Positions 44,107 to 52,346 of a stretch of 56,157 nt of DNA are shown here, in pieces; position 1 is the first letter of the stretch; every line of letters begins with the position of its first letter. The position numbers and the translations under genes were made by a program. Under the pieces are notes generated by a model, which was not told the DNA's origin, searched no databases, and saw only the letters and a list, made by a program, of their open reading frames with translations. Source of the DNA: an uncultured Lachnospiraceae bacterium. GTDB lineage: Bacteria > Bacillota > Clostridia > Lachnospirales > Lachnospiraceae. Where the stretch lies: positions 1 to 56,157 of the forward strand of contig CAMVPR010000015.1 of NCBI GenBank assembly GCA_947169385.1. Direction: 5' to 3'.

Positions 44107-44253
44107 TAAATTCAGCCTTCGCCTTCGTCTCGGCTTCATTAACCTCCCGGCATATATTCTCACTGCACAGCACGCATTCAACACTAAATTCGCGTTGCTC
44201 ATTAAGTGTTGAAAGTGTAAATTCAGCCTTCGCTTTCAGCTCGGCTTCATTAA
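44107..44253. repeat. Direct repeats upstream of nhaC
   Basis: Two 36-base copies (44107-44142 and 44218-44253), each starting TAAATTCAGCCTTCG and ending CTCGGCTTCATTAA, differ at three bases. Between them a shorter related unit sits in an inverted repeat TTCAACACT...AGTGTTGAA (44177-44213). Each long copy is followed or preceded by TTCATATTATACC, which reads TATAAT on the minus strand. On that strand the copies encode NEAETKAKAEF and NEAELKAKAEF in one open frame without start, so decayed coding is possible. The 430-base gap 44060-44489 holds these repeats and the promoters of nhaC and P3. Confidence 0.65.
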
Positions 44254-44261
44254 GTGTTCAT

Positions 44262-44290
44262 ATTATACCACAAACACAATCTCAATTAAA
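44262..44290 (-). promoter_or_regulatory. Candidate promoter upstream of nhaC
   Basis: Minus strand TGGTATAAT extended -10 (44262-44267), with TTTAAT 17 bases upstream. A second TATAAT lies at 44092-44097, closer to the gene. Confidence 0.45.
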
Positions 44291-44383
44291 GTTCTATTAA
44301 GAGAGGAATCCCCGATGGTTACTGCGTATAAAAGAGCTGATTGTTAATCTAGTGAGCGTATGATAAAATAATATATGGAATTT

Positions 44384-44416
44384 GTAACGCATTTGTTGTC
44401 TTATATTCTGTATAAT
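44384..44416 (+). promoter_or_regulatory. Family promoter motif upstream of P3
   Basis: GTAACGCATTTGTTGT (44384-44399), 11 bases, TATAAT (44411-44416). The same element and the same 11-base spacing as P1 and P4. The leader to the ATG is about 70 bases. Confidence 0.6.
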
Positions 44417-44489
44417 ATGAGTGGTTATAAGTATGGTTTGATTAACAGACACTCTTGTAACAATAATCAACCACAAAGGAGAGAATAAT

Positions 44490-47400
44490 ATGTATGGTGC
44501 AATGCTTGGGGACATTATAGGTGCCCCTTACGAATTTAACAGAGGCCCGCATAAAAAGGATTTCGGACCTTTATTCATTAAAAAGGCCAGTGAAGCAGAC
44601 AGTTCAAGATACACAGACGATTCGCTGATGACAGTCGCTGTCTGTGACGCTCTTTTAAAGGTAAAGGGCAAGAATATGTCTGACGAGGACATCAAAAAAG
44701 AAATAACCAAATCAATCTTAAGTTGGGCAAATGCTCCTGAATACAAGCATATATATGGAGAATACGGCAATCGCTTCAGATCTTTCCTCTCTTCATCCAA
44801 CCCTAAACCATATAACAGTTGCGGTAACGGATCTGCTATGAGAGTCTCAGCTGCAGGATATCTCTTCGATACAATCGAGGAGACGAGAAAATACGCAAGA
44901 CTTTCTGCCGAGGTCAGCCACAATCATCCGGAGGGTGTCAGAGGTGCAGAAGCTGTTGCAGCAGTAATATTCCTTGCAAGAACAGGTAAGACCAAGGAAG
45001 AGATACGAAAATATGTAATCGATAACTTTGCCTCAAAAAACCCTAAAGATGAGAATTACGTTTATAACCTTACTCAGACAGTTGATCAGATCAGACCAGG
45101 ATACAGACATTACGAAACATGTCAGGAATGTATCCCTCAGGCTATAACCTGTTTCTTAGAGGCAGACAGCTATGAGGACGCTATCAGAAACGCAATATCT
45201 ATCGGTGGCGATACAGACACCATCGGATGTATTGTCGGAAGTATGGCAGAAGCCTTCTACGGAGTACCTAAGAACCTCGTTATGCAGTGTAAGAAGTACA
45301 TTACTCCTGGCATGCAGGCTGTTACCAACAGATTTTATACAACCATAGCCAATCTTGACACTGTAAAAGCGGAAGACTTCGACACTACCAAGACTTCTCT
45401 TCTTACTTTGTCAGAGCAATCCAATAAATTCGGTAATCTTACAAATGATACTATCATCGGATATCTTAACGAACAGATTGAAAGTGATAAAACCAAAGAA
45501 AAAGGTAAAAAGTACGCAGAGTTTGTTAAGAAGGCTATCACTGCAGGATATACAATCGACGATGCAGACGCATTCTGGATAGCGCAGACTATATTAGATG
45601 ACGTTTCTCCTAACGCTGATCAGAACCTGATTGAAATCAAAAACAGAACACAGAGCGTATTAGATGAAGTAATATCTAACATAGTAAATGGAGAGCCTAA
45701 GCCAATATCTATTGCAAGCAGAACAGCTAACATTAGAAAGCTTCAGACTGCTCTTGAAGAGTTCTCTAACAACAATAATGGAATATCAGGTCTCAAAAAG
45801 CGTAGTCTTGACATCCTTATGGACATCAAGATTAATGATAGAGTTAATGCTCCGTTAAATCCCGGAGACCTTATCCGCATGTCTAATAACGTACACGAGA
45901 TTTATGACATTCTTGAAACGACCAATCCATCTTCTGTCAGATCATCTTCGGAATTCAAAGCCATGAGAGCCTCTCTCAAAGCGTTAGAGGTAGCAACCGA
46001 AGGCTTAGACCAGAACAATCCTGAATCAGTAGCTAACTTAGTAGCTGCCGAGGACAAGTTGAAGAAGGACACTCTCGCATATGTAACTTATAAGAGAAAC
46101 CAGCTCAGAAACGGACGCAATCGTTCAAGAGTAGAGATGCTTCGTGTATCAGCTGCAGAGTCACTTTTAGACAGACTTAACAAGAATAATATCACTATCA
46201 CTCGCGAGGTGGCTCCAAGCGCCAAGATAAGAGATTTGATTGTCAAGGCTAAGACAGCTATTGTTCAGAGAGACGAAGCCAATAAGGTAAAGGCTGCCGC
46301 TGTACTTTTGACAGACAAGCTTCTTAAAGAGACCGGTGAAGTAATAGATGATAACCTATTTCAGGATTCATTAGATACTATGTTAGATAATGATTTGTTT
46401 ATTAACACTGTATCCCAGGTTAATATTGATCAACTTCAAATAGTTATTGAAAATGGTGAATTTGAGAAAGCATATACCCAGGTAGCTGAGCAACAAATAC
46501 TTTTAGATGAGTATCGTGAGCGCCAGTTCCCTAAGGGTTCTAAATACGCTTCTGCAATAATAGAAGAAATTAAATCTTCTGCATTTGCCGTAAAAGACGC
46601 AAAAAAACTGACCGAAGAGCAAAAAGATTCATATATCGATCAGTTCCTGACCATTATTGCTGTTCGTCAGATTGCAGATTCAGACTTGGGTCAGAGAGAT
46701 AAATTAGACAAGGTACATATGACACCTGCAAAGATTAAAGACCGTATAACTTTGATGAAGGCGGACACAGTATTTCAGGGATTTATTAAGCTATTAAAAG
46801 AAGATTCATCGAAAATGAATGACGCAATATCAAAAGCTACCACAGGACATGGCGGTGGCCTTGATACCATGCTTAGGGACTACATCAAGAATCTTCCTCC
46901 GGGAAAGCTTGTTAACGCCCCATTACATGCAAGATATCTTCCAACTATCAAGGAAAGAATCGAGATATTAAAGAAACAGGCTGAGCAAGTGTATTCTAAC
47001 CGCAAAGAACTTGCTTCAGTTGAAAAATCTATGAAGAGCACAAAGGATCCCAATAAATGCGCTGCTCTGATAGAGAAGAAAGATAAACTAGTAACTTATG
47101 TTATGGAACACAATCTTAAACACCTTGCAGCAGAGATAATACATTTGAGAAACATTGCATGTGCTGAAAAAGGAAAAGTTGACACCATAGACAAACCTAT
47201 TCCGACATTTAGGAATGCAGACGATCAGGTTAAAATGATAGTGGAGAGTACAGCTGACTATAACCATTTTGTTGATTTAATGGAAACTCCTGAAGCAATA
47301 AGGCTGCTATCAGCAGGACATTGTGGCGAATTTACCGATTATATCAAAATGAACTTGCCGGTGGACAAGGAAGATCCAAGGATAAACAAGCTTATTGAAA

Positions 47401-47852
47401 CCAACACCATAGGTAGTAAGTTCAATACTCTTAAAGCTGAAGCAATCAGTCAGGCAGCTAGGTTGGAAGCAGCCATTGCATCCAACTCTATAAATATAGC
47501 TGCTCATGCCAAGGCAGGTAAGATGATTATTGCAGAGTATTTGCTCCTATCAGAAAGATGTGTTAATAAAAAAACTAAGACAAGTGATGACACTTTACTT
47601 AGAACTACCATACCGCGTAGTGAACTTAAAGAACTCAACGAAAAAGGCGAGGAATACAATCCTTACATCAAGAAGATAATTAAGAATTTAAAGCCTGCTG
47701 ACATAGTTGAGAGCCTTAAGTCCATAGCCACCGACTCAAGGACGGTTGCGCTTGGCAAACTTGCCGGCAAATCAGAAGCATTAAGCAAAGCTAAAACTAC
47801 TAAAGTTGCTCCAAAGCAGACTAAAAGTAACGAAGGACCTAAGAAGAAATAA
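44490..47852 (+). CDS. ADP-ribosylglycohydrolase fused to a large helical module protein (P3)
   Basis: 1120 residues, no signal peptide. Residues 1-285 are a complete ADP-ribosylglycohydrolase (ARH/DraG fold): MYGAMLGDIIGAPYEFN, metal ligands Thr42-Asp43-Asp44 in RYTDDSLMT, GNGSAMR (112-118), SHNHPEGVRGA, and Asp241/Asp243 in SIGGDTDTIGCIVGS. The family removes ADP-ribose from proteins or nucleic acids using Mg2+. The other 830 residues are mostly charged helices, with module A at 485-565 (YVTYKRNQLRNGR) and module B at 714-782 (MKADTVFQGFIK). The end is Lys-rich. AAAGGAG precedes the ATG. It is the only plus-strand member of the family. Substrate and cellular location are unknown. Confidence 0.85.
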   Translation: MYGAMLGDIIGAPYEFNRGPHKKDFGPLFIKKASEADSSRYTDDSLMTVAVCDALLKVKGKNMSDEDIKKEITKSILSWANAPEYKHIYGEYGNRFRSFLSSSNPKPYNSCGNGSAMRVSAAGYLFDTIEETRKYARLSAEVSHNHPEGVRGAEAVAAVIFLARTGKTKEEIRKYVIDNFASKNPKDENYVYNLTQTVDQIRPGYRHYETCQECIPQAITCFLEADSYEDAIRNAISIGGDTDTIGCIVGSMAEAFYGVPKNLVMQCKKYITPGMQAVTNRFYTTIANLDTVKAEDFDTTKTSLLTLSEQSNKFGNLTNDTIIGYLNEQIESDKTKEKGKKYAEFVKKAITAGYTIDDADAFWIAQTILDDVSPNADQNLIEIKNRTQSVLDEVISNIVNGEPKPISIASRTANIRKLQTALEEFSNNNNGISGLKKRSLDILMDIKINDRVNAPLNPGDLIRMSNNVHEIYDILETTNPSSVRSSSEFKAMRASLKALEVATEGLDQNNPESVANLVAAEDKLKKDTLAYVTYKRNQLRNGRNRSRVEMLRVSAAESLLDRLNKNNITITREVAPSAKIRDLIVKAKTAIVQRDEANKVKAAAVLLTDKLLKETGEVIDDNLFQDSLDTMLDNDLFINTVSQVNIDQLQIVIENGEFEKAYTQVAEQQILLDEYRERQFPKGSKYASAIIEEIKSSAFAVKDAKKLTEEQKDSYIDQFLTIIAVRQIADSDLGQRDKLDKVHMTPAKIKDRITLMKADTVFQGFIKLLKEDSSKMNDAISKATTGHGGGLDTMLRDYIKNLPPGKLVNAPLHARYLPTIKERIEILKKQAEQVYSNRKELASVEKSMKSTKDPNKCAALIEKKDKLVTYVMEHNLKHLAAEIIHLRNIACAEKGKVDTIDKPIPTFRNADDQVKMIVESTADYNHFVDLMETPEAIRLLSAGHCGEFTDYIKMNLPVDKEDPRINKLIETNTIGSKFNTLKAEAISQAARLEAAIASNSINIAAHAKAGKMIIAEYLLLSERCVNKKTKTSDDTLLRTTIPRSELKELNEKGEEYNPYIKKIIKNLKPADIVESLKSIATDSRTVALGKLAGKSEALSKAKTTKVAPKQTKSNEGPKKK

Positions 47853-47887
47853 AAAAGTGTTCCGGATTATTATCCGGAACCTTTTTT
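47851..47887. terminator. Bidirectional terminator between P3 and P4
   Basis: AAAAAA-GT-GTTCCGGAT-A/T loop-ATCCGGAAC-CTTTTTT: a 9-base stem with A and T runs on both sides, serving convergent P3 and P4. Confidence 0.88.
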
Positions 47888-47889
47888 AT

Positions 47890-47918
47890 TTACCAGTGGA
47901 GCCTGTCCCCACTGGTAA
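47890..47918. repeat. Hairpin with GGGGACAGGC-type loop
   Basis: TTACCAGTGG pairs with CCACTGGTAA around AGCCTGTCC; the minus strand reads GGGGACAGGC, as in the loop of the hairpin at 40684-40724. It directly follows the P3/P4 terminator. Confidence 0.6.
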
Positions 47919-47929
47919 ATTAGCAATTA

Positions 47930-50900
47930 TTACATCTTAGGTCCATGCTTAGCCTCTGCTACTCCACCTTTATTCGTTCTATCGATATCGAACTTCTTCT
48001 CACGGTGTTCCACCCTTCTATCTTCATCCGCCTTAACATTTCTGACAACAAATGAATCATTTTTAGGAAGACTTATGTCACTGATATCCCCATGGAAAGG
48101 CTTATCACCCTTAATCCATACTATAACATTTCTGTGCGACCATTTTTCGTAAACATCCATTATAAATTTCTTACTGTCAAGCTGGTCGATACCATATTTT
48201 ACAACATAGTCTCTGACCTTCTTTCGAAGAGCGTGCTTACCGCTAATTGTGCCAAGTTTCAACATTTCAGGATCTTGAAGTTTATATTTCTGCTCAACCT
48301 TTTCCTCAAGATTACCAGCCTTAACCGAAATACTATATCCGAAATTCTCAAGACTATTAATGGCTTTGTTAAGCGCAGCAACCTTCTTCTTAAGCACATC
48401 AACCTTTTTCACTTCAACCTCGTTAAGCTTAGTATTCTGACTCTTCTTAACAAGATCACTCAGTTCTTTATTAATCGGCTTAATATGCTCATTAAGCTTA
48501 TCAAGAAGCTTATCGTTCTCAGTACTAGTTGTCTTCATGTAATCATTCTTGACTGCCATAACCTTTTGGGCCATTTGTGTAAACTTGTTATTACGCTTTG
48601 AAATAATCTCTATATATCTAGGGTCTTCCTTGTCTAATCCATTAGCTTTACCGGCATCAGCCTCAAAAGCTAATTTTTGAGCCGCCAAACTAATCCTTTG
48701 AAACTCGGCAGATGTTAAAGCAACGTTTACTTGACCACGATATGCACTAAGCCAGCCGGTTACAGTCGGATCATCTTCAAATGCTGTCTTAAGTTCTTTA
48801 GAAATCTCACCGGAAAGCTTATTGGCATACTTATAAATCTCTATATCGCTTTGCATCATGGCAACCTGGTACTCATACTCATCCTCCATCTGCCCTTTAC
48901 GCCAGCTTTCGGTATCCTTAAATATTCTGCCCATTAACATGTCGGTTCTTATCTCCACCTGATCCTTAGGGTCATAAAGAGGAAATCTGTCATTCTTTTC
49001 ATTTAATTGATAATTTTTACCACAAGCATTGTATGTATAGCTTGCTTTAGAGCCAGAATCACCTATAACTTCATTAATATGAATAGCTTGAATATCTCTA
49101 TTCTCAAATCCATCTTTCTTAGCTAAGCTATAAAGCTCAGGATCTCTCTTTAACATTGAATATAGTCTTTTACCCATTTCACTTGAATAAAGGCTGGCAT
49201 CCCAATGCAGTTCATGATAATAAAAACCATCGCCTAAAGATCTTAAGCCTGCCTTTATAAGATGCGCCAACGGCTTCTTGTTACCATTCTTGTACTCAGT
49301 AAGTGCTTTAGCAGCCTCCTGTCTTGACAATTCACATACATCCAAATCAGATATTGCACCACCGTCATTGCTCGCACTAAGAGCGTTAACGAAATGATAT
49401 TGGTACTCATTATACGCCACTTTATGAGACATCTTATTATATACATCCCTACTCAGTGACGCTGCCAAAGCTATCGCTGTAAAATCCTTATTGGATAATC
49501 GATCCATCGGATCATCAGATCCTATAGCTTTAAATGTATTCGTAATCTGCTTAAGCTTATTAAATTCAGAAATAGGCTTATTGCTTCCTTTAGGAACATA
49601 CTCCGCCATATTATAGCCCACGAACACTTTATTGTCCGGAGTCATTCCAAACATAGCTTCATATTGATCCAGTTTCTTTAACTGGTCTGCATTAAGATTC
49701 TTAGTCTGATTCTTATAAGTAGCCTCCTGTACCATCTTAGGAGTGACATTAAGCTCCTTATCGGAAAGCAGAGCATTCCTATATTCGTTAATAACGTTTT
49801 CTCTAAATTGCTCCTCTGCCTTATAATTAGCCAACCTCTCGTCATTAGTAAGTTTCTTCATTTTAAGAGTTGTTCTAATAGAGTAAAGCTTTTCAAGCAT
49901 TTCAATAGCATTCTTGATTCTTGGCTGTTCAACCTTACTCTTACCACTTGCATTTCTCCTCGTCGGATCATCAAGCATCTGAGTATTCTTAAAATCAAGA
50001 TAAGCTTCAACAGACGCGATAAGCTCTGCTAAACTCTTATCTGCTTCCTTAGCCTTTTTCTCTCCGGCTTCTTGATCAGCTCCGGTCTTTGCAATATGTT
50101 CAAGTTCTCTGATAGTATCTGTAAATGAATCAAGCTTCTCTTCCATAGTAATACTCTCATCAGACTTCTTAAAGAACCACTTAGGAGTGACAGCATTAAG
50201 GTTACTCTTCATAGTACTTAGGGCACTAGAAATATTGCTAAGCTTAGAATAATCCACATTTAGCGCCGCATTTACCTTAATCTCATTAAGCTTAATTTCA
50301 CCATTGTCAATCTCTGCAGCTTTATTAGGATTATTACGATCAATTCCCAAGAACTCTTTATCTCTCTTAATGAGTATCTCAGTCTCATCAACAGATCTGT
50401 GATCTGCTCTCTCCTTAAGATAAGCGTAATCAACCTTCTTAGGCAAATATACACGCTCAACCTTATAGATTCCTCCATCTGTAAATTCCACACCACCAAA
50501 CGACTGCTCTTTACCGCCGGAACGTTGAATAGCGATTCCGTCACGATTCGTAATGGAAAGATTGGCGTTGGCTCCAGCCTGTATATCCTCAGGTGGAAGA
50601 ATAATACTTCCGTCCTCATTTATTCCGGCATATTCACTAGGCACTCCATATATCGTCTTGCCATCATTTGACATATTAATATCGGCTAACCACTTAATAG
50701 TTATCGGAAGACGCTCATAAGACTTCTGCTTAAAAAACTGCTTCTTGACAAACGCCTTAAGTGACATCTTAAAAGTATGCTCAACAGGCTGATTAGCGCC
50801 TTTACTGGACTCCTTATACTCAAGCGTATCACCGTCAATTCCTGTAACAGTAATATAATGCCCCGGAGTTAAGAAGGCTACGGCTGAATGATCGTCGAGA

Positions 50901-52159
50901 ATTGCGTGTTTAATCTGTTTTTTTAGAAATTCTGTGGTGTTATTGATATACTGTTCTAAGGTATACCCTGCCTTCTCGGCCTCCTCACCGTATGGAACAA
51001 CCTGTACTTCTTTTAACATGCAATCCGGTGCAAATGCTAATATGGAATCTCCCTTATCCATTACATTACCGGTAGTATCTGTGTTATATTGTTTCTTAAA
51101 TTCCCCGTCAAGAATTGCGTTTTCTTCCAACTTAGGTCGAAATGCTCTAATCATCTCCTGAGTGACACCGGAGATTCCTTTACTCTTTAAGAGCATAGTA
51201 CCCGCACAAGACCAGCAGCCTTGTGAACTTGTCTGGTGACTATCTAAATCAATCTTAATTCTTGCTACATCATGTCCATTATCAACATGTGGAAAATGCT
51301 TGTCGTCTCTATACTGGTGAGCATGCTTATTCTTAATCTCTTCACTCTTTAAAGTAGCATTTTTATGTGCCTCTAATACCTTTCTCTCGGGATAGGTAAG
51401 GTTATTAGCTGCCTCTGAATTAAGATAATTGTCAATCTTCTCTACATCACCTGTAAATAATACATCGTCAGGGATAATAGAATTAACCGTAGAATACTCG
51501 TACTTTCTTGGATCTTTATCAATCTCAGCCTTATACTTAGCCATAAGCTGATCGGCAGGAGTGTTCATATACTCTTTAACAACCGCCTTCTCAGACTTAC
51601 TCGTGCCGGCATATATCTTGGAATACTCGAAAAATGATACTCCCTTGTTATTGGCAGGATTGGAATCTATCTCATACGCTTTACCGCTAAACTTATAAAC
51701 GGCCTGCGGCAAAGTAAGAGGCCCTCTAAGTTCTATACGGTTAAGAACCTCAAGGTCACCAACCACAGTAGCATGAAGCTTATTAAGCATAGCTTCTTTA
51801 CTCTTAGAGAGCAAATGATTGTCCTTATATAATTTCTTTACATTTTCAATCTGAGCCTTTAAATTGGTCGCGCTTACCTTGATTGCATTCAAGTTATCAG
51901 CATTAAGATTCGGATATTTACCATATGTCGGCGTATACATCTTCACGATAGCACTATTATATTCTTTAAGCTGTGTCATCAAGGCATTACTATCACTGAC
52001 ACCGTTAAACAGAAGCTCTGTAAGCTCTTCAATAGGTTTTCCGGCAAATTTAGGGTTACGCTCATTAAACTGCTTAATCCCCTCGGTTAAAAAAGCTTTA
52101 ACATCTTCTATCTGCTCTGTAAATCCTGATTTAGAATGTAATTTCTTAAACTGCTCCAT
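47930..52159 (-). CDS. Large protein with papain-like cysteine protease core (P4)
   Basis: 1409 residues, no signal peptide. A helical N-terminal region of about 290 residues is followed by a papain-like core: Gln309 and Cys315 in HQTSSQGCWSCAGTMLL and His434 in TPGHYITVTGIDGDTLEY, with Glu450 near the place of the third catalytic residue. The layout resembles C39-like or AvrRpt2-type (C70) peptidases. Module A lies at 669-758 (YLDFKNTQMLDDP then TRR). I find no clear module B. The C-terminal 250 residues have long coiled-coil stretches and a basic end (KHGPKM, cf. APKIGM in P1). CGGAGG precedes the ATG. Protease activity is inference from motifs; the target is unknown. Confidence 0.8.
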   Translation of the reverse strand: MEQFKKLHSKSGFTEQIEDVKAFLTEGIKQFNERNPKFAGKPIEELTELLFNGVSDSNALMTQLKEYNSAIVKMYTPTYGKYPNLNADNLNAIKVSATNLKAQIENVKKLYKDNHLLSKSKEAMLNKLHATVVGDLEVLNRIELRGPLTLPQAVYKFSGKAYEIDSNPANNKGVSFFEYSKIYAGTSKSEKAVVKEYMNTPADQLMAKYKAEIDKDPRKYEYSTVNSIIPDDVLFTGDVEKIDNYLNSEAANNLTYPERKVLEAHKNATLKSEEIKNKHAHQYRDDKHFPHVDNGHDVARIKIDLDSHQTSSQGCWSCAGTMLLKSKGISGVTQEMIRAFRPKLEENAILDGEFKKQYNTDTTGNVMDKGDSILAFAPDCMLKEVQVVPYGEEAEKAGYTLEQYINNTTEFLKKQIKHAILDDHSAVAFLTPGHYITVTGIDGDTLEYKESSKGANQPVEHTFKMSLKAFVKKQFFKQKSYERLPITIKWLADINMSNDGKTIYGVPSEYAGINEDGSIILPPEDIQAGANANLSITNRDGIAIQRSGGKEQSFGGVEFTDGGIYKVERVYLPKKVDYAYLKERADHRSVDETEILIKRDKEFLGIDRNNPNKAAEIDNGEIKLNEIKVNAALNVDYSKLSNISSALSTMKSNLNAVTPKWFFKKSDESITMEEKLDSFTDTIRELEHIAKTGADQEAGEKKAKEADKSLAELIASVEAYLDFKNTQMLDDPTRRNASGKSKVEQPRIKNAIEMLEKLYSIRTTLKMKKLTNDERLANYKAEEQFRENVINEYRNALLSDKELNVTPKMVQEATYKNQTKNLNADQLKKLDQYEAMFGMTPDNKVFVGYNMAEYVPKGSNKPISEFNKLKQITNTFKAIGSDDPMDRLSNKDFTAIALAASLSRDVYNKMSHKVAYNEYQYHFVNALSASNDGGAISDLDVCELSRQEAAKALTEYKNGNKKPLAHLIKAGLRSLGDGFYYHELHWDASLYSSEMGKRLYSMLKRDPELYSLAKKDGFENRDIQAIHINEVIGDSGSKASYTYNACGKNYQLNEKNDRFPLYDPKDQVEIRTDMLMGRIFKDTESWRKGQMEDEYEYQVAMMQSDIEIYKYANKLSGEISKELKTAFEDDPTVTGWLSAYRGQVNVALTSAEFQRISLAAQKLAFEADAGKANGLDKEDPRYIEIISKRNNKFTQMAQKVMAVKNDYMKTTSTENDKLLDKLNEHIKPINKELSDLVKKSQNTKLNEVEVKKVDVLKKKVAALNKAINSLENFGYSISVKAGNLEEKVEQKYKLQDPEMLKLGTISGKHALRKKVRDYVVKYGIDQLDSKKFIMDVYEKWSHRNVIVWIKGDKPFHGDISDISLPKNDSFVVRNVKADEDRRVEHREKKFDIDRTNKGGVAEAKHGPKM

Positions 52160-52201
52160 AACAATATCCTCCGTTCAAATAACAGACTATTAGCTGTTAT
52201 A

Positions 52202-52234
52202 ATTATACTCTCCTCAACACAACAAAAGCGCTAC
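52202..52234 (-). promoter_or_regulatory. Family promoter motif upstream of P4
   Basis: Minus strand GTAGCGCTTTTGTTGT (52219-52234), 11 bases, TATAAT (52202-52207). The leader to the ATG is about 40 bases. Confidence 0.6.
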
Positions 52235-52255
52235 AAATCTACTCATAATTATAAT

Positions 52256-52282
52256 AAAAAGCCCCTGCTTACGCAAGGGCTT
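52256..52282 (-). terminator. Terminator of gpmI
   Basis: Minus strand AGCCCTTGC pairs with GCAGGGGCT around TTAC-type loop, followed by TTTTT. Confidence 0.8.
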
Positions 52283-52288
52283 AAAAGT

Positions 52289-52329
52289 GCTAAGTGAGCA
52301 GTGAGGACTATCACCATTGATCACTTAGC
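52289..52329. repeat. GCTAAGT hairpin element, copy 2
   Basis: GCTAAGTGA pairs with TCACTTAGC; 41 bases in total, the same length and the same ends as the element at 40684-40724, with a diverged interior. It lies between the gpmI stop and terminator. Confidence 0.6.
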
Positions 52330-52346
52330 ATAATTATTCTTAGTTA

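Noticed and set aside
30436-52159. LXG or WXG100 type VII effectors
   Set aside because: The giant proteins lack an LXG or WXG N-terminal domain, and no small WXG protein or secretion gene is nearby.
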